Assembly: GCA_910585615.1 (NCBI GenBank)
Contig: CAJUFO010000071.1
Coordinates: forward strand, 1-23,304
Direction of reading: 5' to 3'
Origin: an uncultured Acetatifactor sp.
GTDB lineage: Bacteria; Bacillota; Clostridia; Lachnospirales; Lachnospiraceae
Length of the DNA stretch: 23,304 nucleotides
A model generated the notes under the pieces. The model searched no databases, was not told where the DNA came from, and saw only the letters and a program-made list of their open reading frames with translations. Made by a program: the position numbers and the translations under genes. Numbering within the stretch: position 1 is the first letter of the stretch; every line of letters begins with the position of its first letter. Positions 1 through 7,072 of this stretch are shown in pieces.

Positions 1-1
1 T

Positions 2-25
2 TCCCATAAAATGGGAGGTTTTTTT
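2..25 (+). terminator. Rho-independent terminator at the left edge
   Basis: A 6-bp stem (TCCCAT, loop AAA, ATGGGA) is followed by GG and seven T's on the plus strand. It would end transcription of a plus-strand gene lying left of the window and converging on mutS. The stem may continue beyond base 1, so its full strength cannot be judged. Confidence 0.6.
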
Positions 26-96
26 ACGAAATATTTTTTGAGCGTCAAAGCTGATAGTACTATTTGGGGGATTTTGTTTATCTTTATGCACTACCC

Positions 97-2775
97 TTAT
101 GTATTAGCTCTCCAGCGGTTCTTCAGCTTGTTCTGGAGGCGGTAGAGCACGTTGAGGGCATCGATGGGGGCCAGGGTGTTCACCTCCACCTCCATCAGCT
201 CCTTCAGCACGTCCTCGTCCGTCACTGTGTCGAACAGGGCCATCTGGGACAGCTCGATTTCGTCCGGCTTGGGCTGACGCTTTACCTTGGTGTCCTTTAC
301 GTCTACGGTGATGTTCTGTATCTTTTCTATGATGTCATTGTCCGTGAGCTGCTCCACGATTTCCTTGGCCCGGTCTATCACCATGTCCGGCACCCCGGCC
401 AGCCTGGCCACCTGGATGCCGTAGCTTCTGTCCGCGCCGCCCTTGATGATCTTGCGCAGGAAGACGATGTCGTCTCCCCTCTCCTTCACGGCGATGCAGT
501 AATTGTTCACATTGCTCATCTTGCCCTCCAGCTCCGTGAGCTCATGGTAATGAGTGGCGAACAGGGTCTTGGCCCCCAGGAGCTTGCGGCTGCTGATATG
601 CTCGATCACCGCCCAGGCGATGCTCAGGCCGTCAAAGGTGGACGTCCCCCTGCCAATCTCATCCAGGATCAACAGGCTGTCGGAGGTGGCGTTGCGCAGG
701 ATATTGGCCACCTCGTTCATCTCCACCATAAAGGTGGACTGTCCGCTGGCCAGGTCATCGGAAGCCCCCACCCGGGTGAATATCCTGTCCACGATGCCGA
801 TGTTGGCGCTCTTTGCAGGCACGAAGCATCCCACCTGGGCCATCAGCACAATCAGCGCGGTCTGGCGCATATAGGTGGACTTTCCCGCCATGTTGGGGCC
901 GGTGATGATGCTGATGCAGTGCTTGTTGTTGTCCAGGAAAGTGTCGTTGGAGATGAACATGTCTCCCTCTATCATCCGTTCGACTACAGGATGTCTTCCG
1001 TCCTTGATGTCGATGACGCCCTTCTCGTTGAGCTTTGGCCGCACATAGCGGTTGCGCTCCGATACCAAAGACAGCGCCGCATAAACGTCCAGCTTCGCCA
1101 CAGCCTTGGCCGTGGTCTGGATCCGGTCGAGCTCACAGGCGATGGAATCCCGGATTTTGCAGAACAGGTCGTACTCCAGGGTGGTGAGCTTGTCCTCCGC
1201 GTTCAGAATCGTATCCTCCAGCTCCTTCAGCTTAGGCGTGGTGTAGCGCTCCGCGTTGGCCAGGGTCTGCTTGCGGATATAGTCCTCCGGCACCAGATTC
1301 TTGTAGGAATTGGTCACCTCGAAATAGTAGCCGAAGACCTTGTTGTATTTGATCTTCAGGTTCTTGATGCCCGTCCGCTCCCTGTCCGTCTCCTCAAGCT
1401 GGGCCAGCCACTGCTTCCCGTCCCGCTTTGCGCTGCGCAGCATGTCCACCGTCTCGTCAAAGCCGTCCCGGATGATGCCTCCCTCCCTGACGGTCACCGG
1501 AGGATCCTCCTCAATGGAAGCCTGGATCAGCTGGAAGATGTCCTGCAGCCCGTCAATGCGCTCCTCCACCTCCCGCAGTTCCCGGCAGGAGAAGCTTTTC
1601 AGCACCGATTTGATGGCCGGGAGCATCTCCAGGGAATTGCGGAAGGCGATGAAATCCCTGGGGTTCGCCGTCTTGTAGGTGACCTTGCTCAGCAGCCGCT
1701 CCAGATCGTAGACGGGGTTCAGGTATTCCCGGATTTCATCCCGGGAGACGCTGTCCTTCCCCAGCTCCTCCACAGCGTCCAGGCGCTTCTCCATCTCTTC
1801 CTTATCAATCAAAGGCTGCTCCAGCATGCTCCGCAGGAGACGCCCGCCCATGGCGGTCTTGGTCTTGTCCAGCACCCAGAGCAAAGAGCCGCGCTTCTGC
1901 TTCTCCCGCATGGTCTCCGTCAGCTCCAGGTTCCGTCTGGTAGAACTGTCCAGCAGCATATATTTGTTGGTCAGATAAGGGTACAGATGGGTGAAATGGG
2001 CCAGGTCTGTCTTCTGGGTGTCGTACAGATACTGCAGCAGCGCCCCTGCCGCGGTCATTCCCGTGGGGAAATCCTCGATGCCCAGCCCGATCAGGGTATT
2101 CACCTTAAAATGGCGCAGCAGGAGCCGCCTGCATCCGTCGTCGTCAAACAGATGGGGCTCCAGCGCGTTGACGGAGATGTGGTACTTCCCCCGCAGCCCC
2201 TCCACATCAAAGCCGCTGACCAGGAAATTCTGGTTACAGATGATTTCCGAGGGCTCGTACTTCATCAGCTCGTCGTTCAGCTTCTTTAAATCCTCCACCT
2301 CTGTGAGATAGTAGTCCCCTGTGGTGACGTCCGCCACGGAGATGCCGATTTTTGTGGGGGTGTAGGCGATGCTCATGAGGAAATTGTTCCTGGACTCCTC
2401 CAGGGACTGGAGGTTCAGGTTCGTTCCGGGGGTCACGATGCGGATGACCTCCCGCTTCACCAGCCCTTTTGCCAGCTTGGGATCCTCCACCTGCTCACAG
2501 ATTGCCACCTTGTAGCCTCTGTTGACCAACTTGGTCAAATACCCCTCCACCGCATGGTAAGGGACGCCGCACATGGGCGCCCGCTCCTCCAGGCCGCATG
2601 CCTTTCCCGTCAGGGTGAGCTCCAGCTCCTTGGACACCGTCTTTGCATCCTCGAAGAACATCTCATAAAAGTCCCCCAGCCGGTAAAAAAGGATGCAGTC
2701 GTCATACTGCTTCTTCGTCTCCATATACTGCTGCATCATAGGGGTGAGTTCACCTGCTGGAATCTGTTCTGGCAT
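97..2775 (-). CDS. mutS: DNA mismatch repair protein MutS
   Basis: MutS1, 892 residues, a normal family length. It recognises mismatches and short loops in newly replicated DNA and starts repair with MutL. The mismatch-binding F-Y-E triad is at residues 36-38. The ATPase domain has Walker A GPNMAGKST (626-634), Walker B and signature DEIGRGTS (705-712) and ATHYHEL (740-746). Near the C-terminus QMALF (844-848) fits a sliding-clamp binding motif, followed by the usual DALNVLYRLQNKL tail. The start was set at the ATG at 2775 because an AGGAG lies just upstream and the protein then begins MPEQIPAGELTPMM, as in relatives; a longer reading frame to 2850 has no such support. It is the last gene of the minus-strand run. 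MutL is not in the window. The stop lies close to the convergent terminator at the left edge. Confidence 0.97.
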   Translation of the reverse strand: MPEQIPAGELTPMMQQYMETKKQYDDCILFYRLGDFYEMFFEDAKTVSKELELTLTGKACGLEERAPMCGVPYHAVEGYLTKLVNRGYKVAICEQVEDPKLAKGLVKREVIRIVTPGTNLNLQSLEESRNNFLMSIAYTPTKIGISVADVTTGDYYLTEVEDLKKLNDELMKYEPSEIICNQNFLVSGFDVEGLRGKYHISVNALEPHLFDDDGCRRLLLRHFKVNTLIGLGIEDFPTGMTAAGALLQYLYDTQKTDLAHFTHLYPYLTNKYMLLDSSTRRNLELTETMREKQKRGSLLWVLDKTKTAMGGRLLRSMLEQPLIDKEEMEKRLDAVEELGKDSVSRDEIREYLNPVYDLERLLSKVTYKTANPRDFIAFRNSLEMLPAIKSVLKSFSCRELREVEERIDGLQDIFQLIQASIEEDPPVTVREGGIIRDGFDETVDMLRSAKRDGKQWLAQLEETDRERTGIKNLKIKYNKVFGYYFEVTNSYKNLVPEDYIRKQTLANAERYTTPKLKELEDTILNAEDKLTTLEYDLFCKIRDSIACELDRIQTTAKAVAKLDVYAALSLVSERNRYVRPKLNEKGVIDIKDGRHPVVERMIEGDMFISNDTFLDNNKHCISIITGPNMAGKSTYMRQTALIVLMAQVGCFVPAKSANIGIVDRIFTRVGASDDLASGQSTFMVEMNEVANILRNATSDSLLILDEIGRGTSTFDGLSIAWAVIEHISSRKLLGAKTLFATHYHELTELEGKMSNVNNYCIAVKERGDDIVFLRKIIKGGADRSYGIQVARLAGVPDMVIDRAKEIVEQLTDNDIIEKIQNITVDVKDTKVKRQPKPDEIELSQMALFDTVTDEDVLKELMEVEVNTLAPIDALNVLYRLQNKLKNRWRANT

Positions 2776-2855
2776 AGCTTTCGCTCCTGTTCTGTGTCTT
2801 TTGTGTGTAATGTTAGTTGAGTTTGTGAAAGGGCTTTTCAATTTTGGCAAGCATT

Positions 2856-3764
2856 CTATTCCAAAAACGCCATCTCCTCCACATATTCCATGACAAGCCC
2901 GTCCCCCTCCACATGCAGGGGGTAGACCACATAGCCGGACGCAAAATAGTCCTCCGCGTTCCAGCGGTCGCCGTAGTACAGGACTTTTCCGTCCTCATGC
3001 AGGACAAAGGCAGGCTGGCTTCTGTAGGTGGTCTCGTCCCCAATCTCCCGCAGACGGCTCCATCGCCCCTCCATGGAATCGGCCACTGCGTACTTCCCCT
3101 GATTCGGGGCCCAGCCGGTGCAGAAGGAGGTCAGCATGTAATATTTCCCGCCTATCTTCACCACCGCGGGGGCCTCCCGGTATTCTCCCTGCCAGAGCCT
3201 GTGAACCAGAGCATCTACGTTCATGTAGTCATCCGTCAGCCGATACATGTGCAAATCCGCATTGTCCCGGGCTGCCGAGATGAAATAGGCCGTCCCGTCA
3301 TCATCCTGGAACAGGGTGCAGTCCCTGGACATGAAGCCATATGGGTTGAAATGTCCGTGATAGGTGAAAACCCCATCCGGCGCATCGCAGGTGGCGATTC
3401 CCACCGCAGCGTCGTGATAGTCCTTTCCGTTCTCGAAATGCATCCACATGACGAACTTTTTCGTCCGCTCATTGTACAGCACCTTGGGCCGTTCCAGGTT
3501 GACCTTGCCGCCGTCTTCCCGCCGCAGCTGGATTTTCGTCCTGACGCGGTACGCTTCCGTCTTCGAGGAGGCGGTGAGCACATGCCCCCGGAGCTCCCAG
3601 TTTGACAGGTTTTTGGAGCGGTAGCAGCTTACATAATAATCCTCTCTCCTGTCCTCTCCGTACCAGTAATAATATCCCCCAAAGGAAATCATGTATCCGC
3701 CGTGGGCGTGGATGGGGGCACCGTCCGTGTCTTTCCATAACGTTCCGTTTTTCAGAATTCCCAT
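2856..3764 (-). CDS. GH43 family glycosidase, exo-beta-1,3-galactanase-like
   Basis: A 302-residue five-bladed beta-propeller glycoside hydrolase of family 43, resembling the exo-beta-1,3-galactanase subgroup that trims galactose from arabinogalactan backbones. Visible landmarks are DTDGAPIHAHGG near the N-terminus (13-23), ERPKV (91-95), SRDCTLFQDDDG (146-157), REAPA (196-200, with E197 the likely general acid) and TGWAPNQGKY (216-225). A Gln at 250 in RSQPAF sits where the fungal exo-1,3-galactanase is reported to use Gln as catalytic base; that alignment is inferred by eye. There is no signal peptide and no carbohydrate-binding module, so it probably acts in the cytoplasm on imported oligosaccharides. 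The start at 3764 follows AGAAGGAGAG; an upstream extension to 3797 has no ribosome binding site. It lies 80 bp ahead of mutS with no sugar-transport or regulatory gene nearby, so its metabolic context is missing. Exact substrate is uncertain. Confidence 0.85.
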   Translation of the reverse strand: MGILKNGTLWKDTDGAPIHAHGGYMISFGGYYYWYGEDRREDYYVSCYRSKNLSNWELRGHVLTASSKTEAYRVRTKIQLRREDGGKVNLERPKVLYNERTKKFVMWMHFENGKDYHDAAVGIATCDAPDGVFTYHGHFNPYGFMSRDCTLFQDDDGTAYFISAARDNADLHMYRLTDDYMNVDALVHRLWQGEYREAPAVVKIGGKYYMLTSFCTGWAPNQGKYAVADSMEGRWSRLREIGDETTYRSQPAFVLHEDGKVLYYGDRWNAEDYFASGYVVYPLHVEGDGLVMEYVEEMAFLE

Positions 3765-3822
3765 ACCTACTCTCCTTCTAAAATCATGCTTTCTCAATAC
3801 TCCAAGATGCCTGAAGACCGTC

Positions 3823-4065
3823 TTATTCAGCTTCTCCTTTTTCTATCAGCCCATAAATCTGATACAGGGACAGCATGTTCTGGTACATCAGCTGCCGCGA
3901 CATCAGCTGCTGGTAGGTCACGGTCTTAACTTTCCCCTGCGCTTTCAGCCCGTCCATTTTCTCCAGGATATCGCCATATTCCTTCTGCACGGCCGCCAGC
4001 ATCTTCTCGAATGCGGCCAGCCTGTCCGCGGAATTTATTTCTTCTATAGAACGCTCTTTTGCCAA
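3823..4065 (-). CDS. Small hypothetical protein, 80 residues, TTG start
   Basis: An 80-residue acidic, helical protein with no signal peptide and no membrane segment; I do not recognise the family. The stretch from about residue 8 to 50 (INSADRLAAFEKMLAAVQ and onward) looks amphipathic and could form a coiled coil. The C-terminal half is rich in Gln, Met, Tyr and Leu (QQLMSRQLMYQNMLSLYQIY). The start codon is TTG: the frame has no ATG near the good ribosome binding site GCAGGAGG, which lies 10 bases upstream of it. It sits 58 bp ahead of the GH43 gene and 44 bp after the lipoprotein gene, all on the same strand, so co-transcription is likely. No function can be proposed. Confidence 0.75.
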   Translation of the reverse strand: MAKERSIEEINSADRLAAFEKMLAAVQKEYGDILEKMDGLKAQGKVKTVTYQQLMSRQLMYQNMLSLYQIYGLIEKGEAE

Positions 4066-4109
4066 TTTTGCAATACCTCCTGCGACCAGCCTCTGTCCAT
4101 ATCAGCGCT

Positions 4110-4996
4110 TCACTCTAAAGGAACCGTTACCTCCAGGCTCCCCACCGCATGGCCGAAGCCAAAGGAGCCCTCCGGGAATGCCAGGTTGATCTGCCCTTCA
4201 TAAAAGTACCAGCCGATGCCCTCTCCCGCCACAATCTCCGGTATATCCGCCCGCAACACCGCGTCGTCGAACTCCACCTCCGGATAATTTTCATGGAGCC
4301 GCCCTATGACGTTTTCTACCATCGCCTCATCCATGGTCAGGAACTGGGACAGCTGCAGATTCTCTCCCGTTTTGGCGTTCAGGTTGTAATAGTCCCAGTA
4401 ATTGTTGGGATGGGGCCTCCCATGTTCACGGTCCGCATGACCATGATGCTGACTACATCTGTGTCGCATCTGTAGATATAGGCCTGGGTCCCCTGCCCGA
4501 ACACGCTGGCCGAATCCACGGATTCTCTGTACTCCTTTACGCTTTCCTGTAGCTCGTCCAGCAATGTTTCGCTCTGTGATCTGCACTGTGCGTTTATGGT
4601 GTCAAGCGCCGCGGACAGCCCCTCGCTGCCGCCTCCCGCAAGGGTGAACATAGGATACTCCGCGAAGGCTATCTCTTCTCCCCCCTCATCCGTCCGGGCC
4701 TCCCGCAGGATTTCCGCGTTGATTTGGGGTGCGGCGGCAGCGCTTTCCCCGCCGCCTTCGCCGCCCGGGGTTCCGGCCTCCGTGGGCACGGCTTCCGATT
4801 CAGGATTGCCGGCTTCCGACTCCCCGTCAAGCGCCACGGACTCTATCCCCATGACAGCATCTTTCGTCCCTTCCGCTTCGTCTTTCCCGCCGCAGGCAGA
4901 GACGGCAAGGCACAAGGTCAGCGCCACGCATGACACTATTGTCAGTTTTTTCACGGTTTTGGTTGCTTTCATTATCGCTTTCATAGCTTTCTTCAT
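4110..4996 (-). pseudogene. DUF3298/RsiV-like lipoprotein, frameshifted
   Basis: Two overlapping frames together make one lipoprotein. The first runs from 4996 to a stop at 4379 (205 residues). It starts MKKAMKAIMKATKTVKKL, has a hydrophobic signal and a lipobox VSAC with Cys35, then an acidic Gly/Glu/Ala-rich linker. The second frame, ending at 4110, carries HPNNYWDYYNLNAKTGE and IGWYFYEGQINLAFPEG, the hallmarks of the DUF4163/DUF3298 fold of RsiV-like proteins. Relatives read GG-HPN-Y without a break. Here one base appears missing in the GGGG run at 4412-4415 (CCCC on the coding strand), and restoring it gives a protein of about 295 residues. The start at 4996 follows GGGAGTGGAG. It may be a true pseudogene, a phase-variable homopolymer or a sequencing error. 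The intact family is extracytoplasmic, membrane-anchored and ligand-binding; the role here is unknown. Confidence 0.8.
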
Positions 4997-5072
4997 AATC
5001 TCCACTCCCTTTCCGCCATCCAGACTCTCCCACCGCAACTCATTATTCCTTCACAGCATTTACGGTTCCGGT

Positions 5073-5116
5073 GTCCAGGCTCCCGCCCGGGCCGCCTAAG
5101 CCGTCCAGGCTCCCGC
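5073..5116. repeat. 14-bp direct repeat between the lipoprotein gene and ruvB
   Basis: GTCCAGGCTCCCGC occurs at 5073-5086 and again, identically, at 5103-5116, with 30 bp between starts. It lies in the 128-bp gap downstream of ruvB. No promoter or terminator was recognised in that gap, so the lipoprotein may be transcribed from ruvB. The repeat may be a small tandem duplication; no function is evident. Confidence 0.5.
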
Positions 5117-5124
5117 AGCCCGCG

Positions 5125-6132
5125 TCACGGCTTCTGCCGATAGACGCCGCAGTCCAGATGCCGGTACGCCAGCTCCGTGGCCACCCTCCCCCGGGGCGTG
5201 CGGTTCAGGAAGCCGTTCTTAATCAGATAGGGTTCATACACGTCCTCAATGGTTCCAGCGTCCTCCCCGATGGCCGCCGCCAGGGTATCCAGCCCCACAG
5301 GGCCTCCGTCGAACTTCTCGATCATAGTGAGCAGGAGGTTTCTGTCGATATGGTCCAGCCCCAGCTTGTCCACATCCATCAAATCAAGGGCCGTCCTGGC
5401 CACCTCCTCGGTGATGATGCCGTCATATTTCACCTGGGCGAAATCCCGCACCCTCTTTAAGATGCGGTTGGCAAGCCTGGGCGTGCCCCTGCTGCGGCGG
5501 GCCATCTCCAGGGCCCCCTCAGGCTCCACCTCCACCTCCAGCACCCGGGCCGAATGCAGGATGATCAGCTGCAGTTCTTCTATGGTATAGAACTCCAGGT
5601 GATGGATCATGCCGAACCGGTCCCGCAGGGGCGCTGTCAGGAGCCCCGCCCTGGTGGTGGCCCCCACCAGCGTGAATTTGGGGAGATCCAGCCGCACGGA
5701 ACGGGCCGTGGAGCCCTTTCCTATCATGATGTCGATGCAATAGTCCTCCATGGCAGGATACAGCACCTCCTCCACCTGGCGGTTCAGGCGGTGTATCTCG
5801 TCCACGAACAGCAGGTCTCCCTCCTCTAAGTTGTTCAGGATGGCGGCCATCTCCCCCGGCTTCTCGATGGCGGGCCCGCTGGTGACCTTCAAGTGGACGC
5901 CCATCTCATTGGCGATGATGCCCGCCAGCGTGGTCTTCCCCAAACCCGGAGGCCCGTAGAAGAGCACATGGTCCAGAGCGTCCCCCCGCAGCTTCGCTGC
6001 CTCGATATAAATCTTCAGAGTCTCCTTCACCTTGGATTGACCGATGTAGTCATCCAATTTCTGGGGGCGCAGGGAGCCTTCTATCTTGATGTCCTCTTCC
6101 GTTATATTCGTCTCAATCATTCTCTTGGGCAT
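5125..6132 (-). CDS. ruvB: Holliday junction branch migration helicase RuvB
   Basis: The 335-residue AAA+ motor of the RuvAB complex, which drives branch migration of Holliday junctions during recombination and fork repair. Residues 60-68 are Walker A GPPGLGKTT, 111-112 the Asp-Glu of Walker B (FVDEIHRL), 157-163 sensor-1 GATTRAG and 170-174 RDRFG with the arginine finger. The winged-helix domain ends with RTPRGRVAT. The ATG at 6132 is preferred; the frame extends to a TTG at 6153 without a convincing ribosome binding site, though GAGAAAGAG before 6132 is also only moderate. Its partner ruvA, normally adjacent, is 5.6 kb away, beyond mazEF and a plus-strand cassette. It has its own promoter (6174-6202) just below the mazF terminator, which would free it from upstream transcription. 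Confidence 0.96.
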   Translation of the reverse strand: MPKRMIETNITEEDIKIEGSLRPQKLDDYIGQSKVKETLKIYIEAAKLRGDALDHVLFYGPPGLGKTTLAGIIANEMGVHLKVTSGPAIEKPGEMAAILNNLEEGDLLFVDEIHRLNRQVEEVLYPAMEDYCIDIMIGKGSTARSVRLDLPKFTLVGATTRAGLLTAPLRDRFGMIHHLEFYTIEELQLIILHSARVLEVEVEPEGALEMARRSRGTPRLANRILKRVRDFAQVKYDGIITEEVARTALDLMDVDKLGLDHIDRNLLLTMIEKFDGGPVGLDTLAAAIGEDAGTIEDVYEPYLIKNGFLNRTPRGRVATELAYRHLDCGVYRQKP

Positions 6133-6173
6133 GGTTTCTGCTCTTTCTCTCAATCTGTTTACAGGCCATATCT

Positions 6174-6202
6174 ATTTTAGCTTCTTTTGTTTTCTTATGC
6201 AA
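6174..6202 (-). promoter_or_regulatory. Predicted sigma-A promoter of ruvB
   Basis: On the minus strand, TTGCAT (6197-6202) and TAAAAT (6174-6179) are separated by exactly 17 bp. The pair lies 41 bp upstream of the ruvB start and just downstream of the mazF terminator. It would give ruvB an independent promoter, consistent with its separation from ruvA. Confidence 0.6.
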
Positions 6203-6216
6203 GCTTTTTTCACATA

Positions 6217-6251
6217 CAAAAAGGCATCTGGAATACAGACCAAATGCCTTT
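6217..6251 (-). terminator. Rho-independent terminator of mazEF
   Basis: On the minus strand AAAGGCATTTGG pairs with CCAGATGCCTTT (12 bp with one G-U wobble, 8-base loop) and runs into a T-tract. It lies 18 bp beyond the mazF stop and insulates ruvB from toxin-antitoxin transcription. Confidence 0.85.
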
Positions 6252-6268
6252 GCCGCTATATGCTGCCT

Positions 6269-6595
6269 TTACATGAAGCTGATGATCAACTCTCTGGCTT
6301 CCTTCCAGATATCCTCCGGGCATTCCTCTCTGAACTGCGCGTTCCTCGCTCTGACATCCAGCATCTTTGCCTGATTGCACAATATCACGCCTGTGGTCTG
6401 TGTCCGCCCGTCCAATTCAATATAAAATGGATGCCTTTTGTTCGTGTTCGTGATAGGACAGACAAGCGCTAATGAGCTATGATGGTTCAGTACATCATTG
6501 CTCAGAATGATTGCCGGTCTCCTCCCTCGCTGTTCATGCCCCTGTTGAGGGTCAAAATCCATGACAATGATATCGCCTTGTTTATAAGTTACCAC
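6269..6595 (-). CDS. mazF: MazF/PemK-family mRNA interferase toxin
   Basis: A 108-residue type II toxin of the MazF/PemK family, predicted to cut mRNA at short sequence motifs. It shows the family N-terminus GDIIVMDFDPQQGHEQRGRR, then RPAIILSND, with the conserved Arg of the active site, and the VCPITNTNK strand. The start is GTG at 6595, directly after AGGGGATGAAAT inside the antitoxin gene. It overlaps the antitoxin stop by 7 bp, which suggests translational coupling. Base composition is low in GC compared with both flanks, pointing to separate acquisition. The chain looks complete and probably active, since nothing obvious is missing. The cleavage specificity cannot be read from the sequence. 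The MazEF complex normally represses its own promoter; I found no convincing promoter upstream. Confidence 0.93.
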   Translation of the reverse strand: MVTYKQGDIIVMDFDPQQGHEQRGRRPAIILSNDVLNHHSSLALVCPITNTNKRHPFYIELDGRTQTTGVILCNQAKMLDVRARNAQFREECPEDIWKEARELIISFM

Positions 6596-6870
6596 ATTTC
6601 ATCCCCTACCGGATTCCCTACATCAACCTCTTGCTCGTTTTCAACATAAATCTCTTCAAGCGGTCTTTTGTAGAATGCCTCCAACCTTTCCTGTAAATTA
6701 AGATATTTCGGCTTATTGATTTTCTCAATAGTCATTTTTCCATCATATATACTGATTCCTACCGTATCATCCTCTTTTAAGTCCATCTGTGACAGCACTT
6801 CCTTTGAAAGTCTGATTCCCTGACTGTTTCCCCACCTCCGTATGATTGTTTTAGTCGCAAAATTCGTCAT
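6589..6870 (-). CDS. mazE: MazE-like antitoxin (AbrB/SpoVT fold)
   Basis: The partner antitoxin, 93 residues from the start chosen here. The N-terminal swapped-hairpin DNA-binding domain is clear: TKTIIRRWGNSQGIRLSKEV, then DDTVGISIYDGKMTIEK. The C-terminal part (about 55-93, LNLQERLEAFYKRPLEEIY and an acidic tail) should wrap and neutralise MazF. The ATG at 6870 follows GGAG at a slightly long spacing and puts the domain at the usual distance from the N-terminus. Another ATG at 6888 would add six residues but has a poor ribosome binding site. The gene is AT-rich (30% GC over 6721-6780) between GC-rich neighbours. It overlaps mazF and is divergent from the ABC operon. Confidence 0.9.
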   Translation of the reverse strand: MTNFATKTIIRRWGNSQGIRLSKEVLSQMDLKEDDTVGISIYDGKMTIEKINKPKYLNLQERLEAFYKRPLEEIYVENEQEVDVGNPVGDEMW

Positions 6871-7072
6871 CGTATCTTTTGTCTCCATTTCCAACCGGAG
6901 GTTGAGCCCGGTCCTATCCAATCAGCCCCTTACAGAGAAGCCGCTCCTATCGTAAACTATCCATGGCCTTGCGCTTCCACGCATGCCACACGGAAGCCAA
7001 AGCGCACAAGCCTTGCTCTCCTCCGGGGAGCAGGGCGGCAGAAAACCGGATACCGCCCAAAGGAGCCCCGCA

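Noticed and set aside
64..2289. A 741-codon open frame on the plus strand opposite mutS
   Set aside because: It is fully antisense to a clear mutS, has a composition driven by GC-rich codon positions (runs of Leu, His, Val, Gln), no ribosome binding site and no recognisable domain.
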